A DNA stretch of 64,000 nucleotides from Tunicatimonas pelagia (GTDB taxonomy: Bacteria; Bacteroidota; Bacteroidia; Cytophagales; Cyclobacteriaceae), in contig NZ_CP120683.1 in NCBI RefSeq assembly GCF_030506325.1, positions 1 through 64,000 of the forward strand. The letters run 5' to 3'. This document shows, in pieces, positions 56,337 to 63,638 of this stretch (position 1 is the stretch's first letter; each line of letters opens with the position of its first letter). The position numbers were made by a program, and so were the translations under genes. The notes below the pieces were generated by a model. It did no database searches, was not told the origin of the DNA, and worked only from the letters and a program-made list of their open reading frames with translations.

Positions 56337-57392
56337 TCAATTATCAATTGTAATACTATCTAAGTCGTTCAGGTACGCATTACCGTCTAGCACTACCCAA
56401 GTTGAGGGCTGCACTGTACCTTCGGTCACGGTGAAGTAGTTGCTGTGGATGCTGGAAACAGGTAACCTTTGTCGCTTTACAGTTTGCCGGTCGGTAGAGA
56501 CGAAGACTGTCGCTTGCCTTTGGTCGCCCTCTACCAAAGCGGCCATCGGAATTTTAATGTGGCTGGGGGTAAGCGAGGGGTATAGCGCAACTTTACCAAC
56601 AAAACCGTTTTTGAGTTCGGGATAATACTGCGCGTCTAGCGTCAATTCTACTTCAAACGTTCCGGTAGCCGGATTAGCCGCTTCCGCCACTTCGGTTACT
56701 CGCGCCGGATAGTTTCGTTGAGGGAAAGCATCAAAGTTGATCTGAGCCGAATCGCCCAAGGCTACTTGCACAATGTCCTGATCGGCTAACCCGATTTTAA
56801 TCACCTGAGCTCCTTGCGTACCGGAACTTCCGAGTACGAACGAAGGTTGACCGGGAGAAATCAACTCACTGGCTTCTACCATTTTCTTAAGAATCTTACC
56901 TGTTACCGGAGCCACAACCGTTGCATAGCGTTGGTTGAATTCGGCAATCTCGAGATTAGCCTGAGCTACTTCGTAAGCAGTTTCAGCATTTTGCTTTTGC
57001 TCCAGCGTAGCTACCGTATCCCGATAGAGGTTTTCGGCTCGCTGCAAATCACGCTCGGCCTTTTTGAACGCATTGCGAGCTTGCGATACCTGGGCGTTGA
57101 TCTCAGCTAAGTTTAGCTTTGCTAATAACTGTCCTTTCTTCACTGATTGCCCTTCCTGTACTAATACAGCCTGGACAATACCGCCGATCTTAAAGGACAG
57201 ATTCATTTCCGATTCCGAAGCCAGTACGCCACTGGCAATCAGGGTAATTGGTTCTGAATCAGGGGTCAGCTCCTGTACCACCACTCGTTTGGTAGTTGTT
57301 TGGGCTGCCTCATTTTGCGGAGCGTATTCCTGTTTACAACTGGCTAAGCCTAGCAGTAAGAAGCTGCCGAGAATTAAATAATTAGTTTTCAT
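56337..57392 (-). CDS. RND periplasmic adaptor lipoprotein (HlyD/AcrA family), pump 2
   Basis: The 351-residue membrane-fusion protein has a lipoprotein signal (LGLASC, Cys19). The barrel-sandwich halves are VQEGQSVKKGQLLAKLNLAE (about 75-94) and FNQRYATVVAPVTGKILKKM (about 152-171), flanking an alpha-helical hairpin (about 95-150). Beta-barrel and membrane-proximal domains follow. It bridges the pump-2 permease and TolC channel. The gene follows tolC by 12 bp. The C-terminus ends in IVIDN at the edge of the repeat-bearing spacer. Confidence 0.93.
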   Translation of the reverse strand: MKTNYLILGSFLLLGLASCKQEYAPQNEAAQTTTKRVVVQELTPDSEPITLIASGVLASESEMNLSFKIGGIVQAVLVQEGQSVKKGQLLAKLNLAEINAQVSQARNAFKKAERDLQRAENLYRDTVATLEQKQNAETAYEVAQANLEIAEFNQRYATVVAPVTGKILKKMVEASELISPGQPSFVLGSSGTQGAQVIKIGLADQDIVQVALGDSAQINFDAFPQRNYPARVTEVAEAANPATGTFEVELTLDAQYYPELKNGFVGKVALYPSLTPSHIKIPMAALVEGDQRQATVFVSTDRQTVKRQRLPVSSIHSNYFTVTEGTVQPSTWVVLDGNAYLNDLDSITIDN

Positions 57393-57404
57393 GCTAAAAT
57401 GTAT

Positions 57405-58757
57405 TTAAGGGAGATTAATGGCTGCTTCTAGGGCAGCTTCTTTGATTTTAAGATCGTAGCGAGCAATCGACTCACTGAGCTGAGCCGTCGTAAAATTGGT
57501 ACGGGCTTCCTGAAGCTCGACCAGAATGGCTTGGTCTTGACGATATTTCTTGCTGATTATCCGAAAGGTTTCTTGCGCGAACTGCCGTTCATCTTGCCGG
57601 AACTCCAGGATTTGCTGAGCTTCCTGCCATTCGTAGTAGGATTGGGATACCTCCAGCGTAATACGTTGCTGAAGGTCTACCAACTCAGACTCTAACTGCT
57701 GCTGCCCCAGTACGGCTTGCTGAACTCGGCTTCGGTTTTGCCCACCCTGAAAAATAGGCCAAGTCAGCCCCAGTTGTACCAACCAGAAGTCCTGGTCATC
57801 ATCAAAAGTATAATCAAAGCCCTGAAAGCCTACATCAGCTACCGCAGTAATTTCAGGTAGCAGAAAGCTGCGGTTCAATTTCACTGCGAGGTTGCTAGCT
57901 TCCATCCCGTAGCGCAGTTGAGCCAATTCGTGCCGATCAGCTAGAGCTTGCTGCTGTAAACTGTTTAATGATAGAGAAACGGATGACGGTGGGCTGGTAG
58001 TCGTAGCATCTACCAATATACTATCACCCAAGTCACGGCTTAGTAAATAGTTGAAGAAGATACGAGAAGTATTTATCTGCTTGCGAGCGTTGGCTAGTTG
58101 ACTTTCAATTTCACTCACGTCAGCCCGAGCTGCGTAAACAATTTCGGGGGTAGCTTTGTCATTAGCCACCAGCCGTTGGTTCACCCGAAGTAATTCTTCT
58201 AGTAAGTCTTTGGTATCAGTGAGAATGGATAGTTGCTCCCGAGCGGCCAGATGCTGAAAGTAGGCGGTTTTAATCTCCTTGATCAGCTGATTTTCGTAGG
58301 CTGCTTGCTGAGCCTGTTGCGCCGACCGCTGAGCGGTTTGGGCTTTGTAACCGTAGTAAATCCGACTATTTAAGATGGGTTGAATAATACGGATTTTAGT
58401 TTCGTGAAAGTTATTGGGTAAAAACTGTTCACTAACGTTCGGGATATTCGTGGGGTAGCGATTCTCACCCAGTATTTGATTGAGCCCTTCGTAGGCCGGA
58501 TTTACTAAGTCACCAGCCGGAACGTCGATAATACGCCCGCCTTGCGCCCAAGTGTAGGAGGCATCGAGAGCAACATCGGGCAAATAGCGGCCGCGGGCTT
58601 CTTTCTCTTTTTCGGCAGCCAGTTGCGTGCCCAACTGCTCTCGGATTAATTGCTGGTTATTTTTTAGCCCTAGCTCAACGTAATCATCGAGCACTGTTTG
58701 CCCGTAGGCAGGTAGAATGGTTAGTACCATCAGCACCACAATTGGTATTCGGTTCAT
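57405..58757 (-). CDS. TolC-family outer-membrane efflux channel, pump 2
   Basis: About 450 residues: a signal peptide (MNRIPIVVLMVLTILPAYGQ) and two OEP repeats, with coiled-coil heptads and the strand-like YKAQTAQRSAQQAQQAAYEN region. It is the outer-membrane exit duct of pump 2. ATG 58757 is preferred; the frame also opens at GTG 58769. A candidate TetR operator half-palindrome lies at 58799-58813, just upstream, which would give the pump genes a repressible promoter of their own in addition to the tetR promoter. Confidence 0.92.
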   Translation of the reverse strand: MNRIPIVVLMVLTILPAYGQTVLDDYVELGLKNNQQLIREQLGTQLAAEKEKEARGRYLPDVALDASYTWAQGGRIIDVPAGDLVNPAYEGLNQILGENRYPTNIPNVSEQFLPNNFHETKIRIIQPILNSRIYYGYKAQTAQRSAQQAQQAAYENQLIKEIKTAYFQHLAAREQLSILTDTKDLLEELLRVNQRLVANDKATPEIVYAARADVSEIESQLANARKQINTSRIFFNYLLSRDLGDSILVDATTTSPPSSVSLSLNSLQQQALADRHELAQLRYGMEASNLAVKLNRSFLLPEITAVADVGFQGFDYTFDDDQDFWLVQLGLTWPIFQGGQNRSRVQQAVLGQQQLESELVDLQQRITLEVSQSYYEWQEAQQILEFRQDERQFAQETFRIISKKYRQDQAILVELQEARTNFTTAQLSESIARYDLKIKEAALEAAINLP

Positions 58758-58798
58758 AGCTTTTAACACTTTTATTTAAATTATCATATTTAATTTAA

Positions 58799-58813
58799 TG
58801 AACACTGTTTAGT
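58799..58813. promoter_or_regulatory. Candidate TetR2 operator before tolC2
   Basis: TGAACACTGTTTAGT matches, at 13 of 15 positions, the reverse complement of the motif upstream of tetR2 (59461-59475). It is an imperfect TGAAC-N3-GTTCA palindrome, 41 bp upstream of the tolC2 ATG and between tetR2 and tolC2. Confidence 0.6.
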
Positions 58814-58829
58814 AAGATCGCAAAAAAAT

Positions 58830-59441
58830 TTAGAGACTGCCTAACATATTGTTAAAAAGGGCTAACGCATCATAAATAAACTCTTCATGATCTTGATTTT
58901 CATACATTTTCATCCGATCCCTAATTTTAAACGATACTAAACCGTGTACAAATGACCATACCATGAAGGCTACCGTATCGGGGTCTTTTTGCTGAAAATA
59001 ACCATACTCAATACACTCTTTTACCACAGAAGTAAGTATCCCATGACTTTCCATGCCCAAATCCCAGCTCTCCCCCGTATGGTGTGATTCCATCGGCGAG
59101 CGCATGATAAACATTAGATCGTAGTACACCGGATTTTCCAGCGCAAAGCGTATGTATATTCGCCCTAGCTCCTGCAATCTTTTTAATGGATCTTCCTGCG
59201 GAGGGAGTGATTGAAAGTAAGCGAAGAACTTCCGGAACCCTTCTTCGCTCAGCGCGTAGAGCAGTTCGTTCTTATCTTTAAAGTACAAGTAGATAGTCGC
59301 CGGGCTGTACTCCATCACTTCCGCAATATTTCGCATACTCACACTTTCGTAGCCTTGCTCAACAAATAGATTGATAGCAGTGCTCAAAATAAGCTCTCGC
59401 ATCTCTCTCCTTTCTCGCTCTTTACGTTCAGTGATACCCAT
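58830..59441 (-). CDS. TetR/AcrR-family repressor of efflux operon 2
   Basis: The 203-residue regulator has an N-terminal helix-turn-helix (SVSMRNIAEVMEYSPATIYL, about 37-56) preceded by a basic, Arg/Glu-rich start (GITERKERERREMRE), then YFKDKNELL and a helical ligand-binding domain. It is the first gene of its operon and 72 bp before tolC2. A palindromic motif stands both in front of tetR2 and in front of tolC2, so it probably controls both promoters and responds to a pump substrate. Unlike tetR1 it has a normal ATG and does not overlap tolC. Confidence 0.92.
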   Translation of the reverse strand: MGITERKERERREMRELILSTAINLFVEQGYESVSMRNIAEVMEYSPATIYLYFKDKNELLYALSEEGFRKFFAYFQSLPPQEDPLKRLQELGRIYIRFALENPVYYDLMFIMRSPMESHHTGESWDLGMESHGILTSVVKECIEYGYFQQKDPDTVAFMVWSFVHGLVSFKIRDRMKMYENQDHEEFIYDALALFNNMLGSL

Positions 59442-59460
59442 TTTTAAACATTATTTATTT

Positions 59461-59475
59461 ACTGAACGGTGTTCA
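59461..59475. promoter_or_regulatory. Candidate TetR2 operator before tetR2
   Basis: ACTGAACGGTGTTCA contains a perfect TGAAC-N3-GTTCA palindrome, 19 bp upstream of the tetR2 ATG. It shares 13 of 15 bases (reverse orientation) with the site before tolC2. Confidence 0.65.
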
Positions 59476-59515
59476 TAATATTTAGTTTCTTTATTTATCA
59501 AATTTTTTTAAAATA

Positions 59516-59579
59516 TTTTTTGGGTCTTACCCAAAAAAAATATCACTGATTAAACCTTTAGAGCTTTGGCAGCTCTAAA
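59516..59579. promoter_or_regulatory. Two hairpins in the leader of the TonB receptor at 59601
   Basis: TTTTTTGGGT/ACCCAAAAAA (59516-59525 and 59529-59538, 3-nt loop) and TTTAGAGCT/AGCTCTAAA (59557-59565 and 59571-59579, 5-nt loop) stand in tandem, the second 21 bp before the start codon. They could regulate expression post-transcriptionally; the first may also act as an insulator from tetR2. Confidence 0.5.
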
Positions 59580-59600
59580 AGTAGTAGACCTAACCGATAT

Positions 59601-62042
59601 ATGATTTCACGACTACTTTTACCGACTCTATTGCTGCTTATCTTTACCACTCTACCTACCAAAGCTCAGCAACGTCAAACTTCAATTAGTATTAGCGGTA
59701 ATGTAAAGGAACAATCTACCGAAGAAACCCTGCCCAACGCTACTGTACTCATTGAAAGCAGTGGCCAGGGTACGGTGACCAACCAGGACGGCTACTTTAC
59801 CCTACTGAACGTTCCCAGCGATACGGCTACGCTGCTGATCCGCTACGTGGGCTATCAGAGCCAACGGATTAAGCTTACGCCTGAAACAGCCCGACAGCCG
59901 CTTACGATCTATTTAGCCGAAGCAGCTAGCGAGCTAAGCGAGGTGGTAGTGGCTGCGCCCGGAAGCGGACAGATGATGCGAGCTAGTCAGAATATCAGCC
60001 AGATTTCTATCTCTCCGGCGCAAATGGCTGGACTACCTAGTTTGGGGGAGAAAGATATTTTTCGTTCGCTGCAACTGCTGCCGGGGGTGAGTGGTAGTAA
60101 TGAAGCCTCCGCGGGACTGTATGTGCGGGGTGGCACTCCCGATCAAAACCTGATTCTGCTGGATGGCTTTACCGTTTACCACGTAGATCATTTCTACGGC
60201 TTCTTCAGTGCTTTCAACGCCGATGCCATTAAGGATGTACAGTTATATAAAGGTGGGTTTGAGTCTCAGTTCGGGGGACGTATCTCCAGTGTGGTTGATC
60301 TTACCGGAAAGGCAGGGAATATGAATGAGTTCTCGGGGAAAATTGGATTGAGTGCCGTTAATGCCAATGCCGTGCTGGAAGTACCGCTGGGTGGTAAAGG
60401 CTCTATCCTGGTAGCCGGACGGCGTTCCTACACGGATATTATTCAGAATGGTTTGTACAACGATATTTTCGATCTGTACAACGATGAACCAACTCCAAAT
60501 CAAACTGGAGGGCAAAATCCAGGAGCGGGCGGTGGCCGATTCGGACGTAACCGTCAGCAAAACACAGTAGAACCTACCTTTTACTTCTACGATCTAAACG
60601 CTAAGCTAACCTACAAACCTTCTCCCAAAGATGTGCTAGCGGTATCTTTCTACAACGGTGCCGATAATCTGGACAACTCCCGAAATACCGAAAATACCTT
60701 TGAAGGCAGAAATGGAAACGGAGGCCGAACGATCAACAACAACACCAGTGACGTACTTAATTGGGGTAACTGGGGAAGCAGCCTACGCTGGGCTAGGCAG
60801 TGGTCGCCTCGGTTCTACAGCAATACCATTGTAGCCTACTCTAACTACTTTAGCGAGCGCGACCGGATTACTGATATTACCACTACTACCGAAGATACGG
60901 TGCGTAACCGTCGCTTTGGCACCGTGGAAAACAACAATCTGATTGATTACACCGCCCGTATTGATAACGAATGGGTGCTCGGTCAACGTCACCGGATAGG
61001 GTTCGGAAGCCAGGTGACATACAACGAAATTACCTACGATCTTCAGTTTAACGATACGCTCAATATTTTGAGTAGAGCCGACGAAGGCATCCAAGCGGCT
61101 TTTTACCTTCAAGATACCTGGTCGCCTACTGACCGCCTCACCCTGACCGGCGGGCTGCGCGCCACCTACTACGATGTGACCAATCAGTTTTACTACGAAC
61201 CCCGAGCTTCCGCTACGCTACAACTAACCGACCGACTGAAACTCAAGGGGGCCTGGGGAGATTATTACCAATTTGCTAACCGGGTAGTGCGCGAAGACGT
61301 GACCCAGGGCAGTCGTGATTTCTGGCTGTTAGCTAACGATCAGACCAACCCGGTGAGCAGTGCCACGCACTACATTGCCGGACTGAGTTACGAGACGGAT
61401 ACCTACCTGTTTGATGTGGAGTACTACGAGAAAGATATGACGGGACTCTCGGAGTTTTCGCTGCGGTTTAGCAACCCCGGAAGAGATCCAACGGAAGGAC
61501 AGCTCTTCTTTGAAGGAACAGGAATCGCGAGAGGAGTTGAATTTCTGTTACAAAAGAAAGTGGGCGATTTCACCGGCTGGGTGAGCTATACGCTGGGCGA
61601 AGTAGTCCACAACTTTCCTGATTTGAGCGAAAATGCGTTCTACGCTTTGCACGACCAACGCCATGAACTAAAGCTGGTAGGCAGCTATAACCTGGGAAGC
61701 TGGACATTTGCTAGCACCTGGATTTACGCTACGGGCAAACCTTACACCGCCCCCTACGGCGAGTACGAGCTAACCCTGCTTGATGGCAGCGATTACCGCT
61801 ACATCAGCGTAGGTGAGAAAAACGCCTTCCGCCTGCCCGACTATCACCGTCTGGATTTGTCGGCTTCGGTGAATTTTAATCTATTCAAGGCGAAGGCTAA
61901 TACGGGTTTATCCATCTTCAACTTCTACAACCGGGATAACATTTGGTACAAAGAGTTTGAGGTATCGGAAGGCGAAGTGATTGAGACCGACGTGAATTTG
62001 ATCGGCTTCACCCCCAGTCTGTTTTTCAATATCAGTTTTTAA
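59601..62042 (+). CDS. TonB-dependent receptor with CarboxypepD_reg-like domain
   Basis: The 813-residue outer-membrane receptor has a signal peptide (MISRLLLPTLLLLIFTTLPTKAQ), a CarboxypepD_reg domain (ISGNVKEQSTEETLPNATVL, about 30-110), and a plug with LPSLGEKDIFRSLQLLPGV, LYVRGGTPDQNLILLDG and YKGGFESQFGGRISSVVD. The barrel ends in TPSLFFNISF. It is not SusC-like and has no SusD; it is followed by a DUF4249 lipoprotein, a pairing seen repeatedly in Bacteroidota. The Gly/Arg/Asn-rich insert near 300-320 is low-complexity. The substrate is unknown. Two hairpins precede it. Confidence 0.93.
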   Translation: MISRLLLPTLLLLIFTTLPTKAQQRQTSISISGNVKEQSTEETLPNATVLIESSGQGTVTNQDGYFTLLNVPSDTATLLIRYVGYQSQRIKLTPETARQPLTIYLAEAASELSEVVVAAPGSGQMMRASQNISQISISPAQMAGLPSLGEKDIFRSLQLLPGVSGSNEASAGLYVRGGTPDQNLILLDGFTVYHVDHFYGFFSAFNADAIKDVQLYKGGFESQFGGRISSVVDLTGKAGNMNEFSGKIGLSAVNANAVLEVPLGGKGSILVAGRRSYTDIIQNGLYNDIFDLYNDEPTPNQTGGQNPGAGGGRFGRNRQQNTVEPTFYFYDLNAKLTYKPSPKDVLAVSFYNGADNLDNSRNTENTFEGRNGNGGRTINNNTSDVLNWGNWGSSLRWARQWSPRFYSNTIVAYSNYFSERDRITDITTTTEDTVRNRRFGTVENNNLIDYTARIDNEWVLGQRHRIGFGSQVTYNEITYDLQFNDTLNILSRADEGIQAAFYLQDTWSPTDRLTLTGGLRATYYDVTNQFYYEPRASATLQLTDRLKLKGAWGDYYQFANRVVREDVTQGSRDFWLLANDQTNPVSSATHYIAGLSYETDTYLFDVEYYEKDMTGLSEFSLRFSNPGRDPTEGQLFFEGTGIARGVEFLLQKKVGDFTGWVSYTLGEVVHNFPDLSENAFYALHDQRHELKLVGSYNLGSWTFASTWIYATGKPYTAPYGEYELTLLDGSDYRYISVGEKNAFRLPDYHRLDLSASVNFNLFKAKANTGLSIFNFYNRDNIWYKEFEVSEGEVIETDVNLIGFTPSLFFNISF

Positions 62043-62077
62043 TCTACTACTAACTAAACTTATGTATCAACTATTAA

Positions 62078-62155
62078 CGTCATTGCGACCGAGGCACGAG
62101 GGAAGTAATCTCATCATCAGTAGATTGCTTCGTCATTTCATTCCTCGCAATGACG
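62078..62155. repeat. Imperfect hairpin repeat between the receptor and DUF4249 genes
   Basis: CGTCATTGCGA (62078-62088) pairs perfectly with TCGCAATGACG (62145-62155). Inside, AAGTAATCT and AGATTGCTT continue the stem with mismatches. The wording CGTCATTGCGA...GATTGCTTCGTC...CTCGCAATGACG is a dispersed repeat found in many genomes; only one copy lies here. Confidence 0.75.
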
Positions 62156-62182
62156 CTAAAAAACACTTAACTACACAGAAAG

Positions 62183-63010
62183 ATGATTGCTAAAAAATAC
62201 GCCATTGGCTTAATCTTACTTACTATTTTCTCAGCCTGTGAGGAAGTACCTGAGTTTCAGATCGGAGAAAGTGCCCCGGTAGTACAGGCCTACCTGTACG
62301 CCGGAGAGCCGATAGATGACGTTCGCTTAACTGAGCTGGTGCCGTTTGTGAGCGATGTAGAAGAAGTTCCGGTGATTACCAACGCGGAGATTATAATCAT
62401 TTCTGAAGGAAACCGCTACTCGCTTAGTCCGGCTTCGGAGTTGGAAGGAACCTACCGCTACGAGGGGGACGACTTAGCTATTACTTCGGGTAATACCTAC
62501 GGACTGGAATTCACCTACCAGGGCGAGCTGGCTACCGCGGAGACGACGGTTCCTTTCCCACCCGAAGAAACGCAGATTTCGCAACCTGAGATTTCGGTAC
62601 CCCAGATTCTAACCCGCCGTGATCTGCTTCAGATCCGGGATTCTTTTTCCGAAACTATCGACGTGACTTGGGATAACAACGAAGGTGAATATTACTACGT
62701 GCTGATTGAAAATCTGGAAGAAAGCCCCGAAGCCATTGATGTGAATAATTCGCTACCCCGTCAATTCTCCTTTGTCTCCGAGCCTACCCAGGAAAATATC
62801 TTTCCCCTTCGTCTGTTTGTACACTACCAACAGTACGGATTGCATCGGGTTCGGCTGTTCCGGGTGAACGAAGAATACGCCAACCTTTACGAATCACTAG
62901 AGCAGGATTCCCGCAACCTGAACGAGCCCTTTTCCAACGTCCGCAACGGCCTAGGCATCTTCACCGGCTTTGCCTACGATGCAGTATATTTTGAGGTGAA
63001 GAAACGTTAG
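62183..63010 (+). CDS. DUF4249-family outer-membrane lipoprotein
   Basis: The 275-residue protein has a lipoprotein signal (TIFSACEE, Cys19) and a beta-sandwich-type body with the DUF4249 features SAPVVQAYLYAGEPI, VRLTELVPF, a carboxypeptidase-regulatory-like GNTYGLEFTYQGE and a second half beginning DVTWDNNEGEYYYV. These proteins accompany a TonB-dependent receptor, as here 140 bp upstream, and are presumed surface or periplasmic partners; their activity is undefined. The gap contains a dispersed hairpin repeat rather than a promoter I can define. Confidence 0.88.
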   Translation: MIAKKYAIGLILLTIFSACEEVPEFQIGESAPVVQAYLYAGEPIDDVRLTELVPFVSDVEEVPVITNAEIIIISEGNRYSLSPASELEGTYRYEGDDLAITSGNTYGLEFTYQGELATAETTVPFPPEETQISQPEISVPQILTRRDLLQIRDSFSETIDVTWDNNEGEYYYVLIENLEESPEAIDVNNSLPRQFSFVSEPTQENIFPLRLFVHYQQYGLHRVRLFRVNEEYANLYESLEQDSRNLNEPFSNVRNGLGIFTGFAYDAVYFEVKKR

Positions 63011-63060
63011 TTATTAATCTTACTAATCGAAGTTTCTCGTAAAACGGCCGTCTATAGACA

Positions 63061-63339
63061 CTAACTCGAGCCACCTGATAAGCGTAGCTTTTCTGCATCG
63101 GGTAGTACGTCTTTAAGGCTCAAACTAGAGATCGGTATATCGTTCTCAGCAAATAAATTTTCAAACGCCAGCCGGCTTAGGTTGGCTATCTGAGCGGCCT
63201 TACCTAGCGTGACTTTTTGCTTACGGTACAGTTGAATAGCCAGAGCTTGTTTTATTTGCTACTTCAGATCCTGCTCATCTTCATTCAAAGTAAGCAGAAT
63301 ATCTGCGGGCAGTTCTATCTGAATTGTTTGTACACTCAT
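63061..63339 (-). pseudogene. UPF0175-family antitoxin-like gene with an internal stop
   Basis: The minus strand from ATG 63339 encodes MSVQTIQIELPADILLTLNE and then DEQDLK, a TAG stop at codon 27 (63259-63261), and continues in the same frame for 65 codons to a normal stop. The second part (IKQALAIQLYRKQKVTLGKA, AQIANLSRLAFENLFAENDI) is the UPF0175 ribbon/HTH-like body. A single base change restores a full 92-residue protein. The usual PIN-like toxin partner is not present downstream, which is already the DUF4249 gene end. It is most likely a decayed remnant; readthrough or a sequencing error are alternatives. Confidence 0.75.
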
Positions 63340-63371
63340 AGCCACAATTTTGCACAAAAGATACAGCCTTT

Positions 63372-63636
63372 CTAAAGCTTCTCTATCTGCTCTTTGGTTA
63401 AACCTGTTGTATCGGCTATTACTGCACTATCAACGCCTTTCTGCTTTAATTTTTTTGCAATCTCAACATCTCTTTCTTTGAGAGCCTCAGAAATGGCATA
63501 GTCCATTGTGTTTTTATTGTCGCGGTACGCTTTTAAGCTTTCTTGATATGTTTGCATATCTTCTGGTTTAATTTGGCAATTTCAGCCCAGCGTGGAACGC
63601 CTCTTCAAATAATTTTTTGAATACTCTCTCCTGTAG
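63372..63636 (-). pseudogene. Rpn/PD-(D/E)XK nuclease-family transposase, 3' remnant
   Basis: Only the C-terminal tail remains. The last 61 codons (MQTYQESLKAYRDNKNTMDY ... VIADTTGLTKEQIEKL) form an open frame matching the end of Rpn-type recombination-promoting nucleases. Upstream, LQERVFKKLFEEA (63636 downward) is the preceding family segment in another frame. Between them, 14 bp (GTTCCACGCTGGGC) interrupt GAGGC...TGAAATTGCC, and one more frame change follows, so the whole would otherwise read FEEAEIAK..PEDMQTY. The catalytic N-terminal nuclease domain is missing. It is certainly non-functional as a transposase. Confidence 0.7.
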
Positions 63637-63638
63637 TT

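Noticed and set aside
63372-63557. A small 61-residue protein as an intact gene
   Set aside because: It corresponds to the very C-terminus of Rpn-type nucleases, and preceding family sequence lies upstream in another frame, so it is a remnant.
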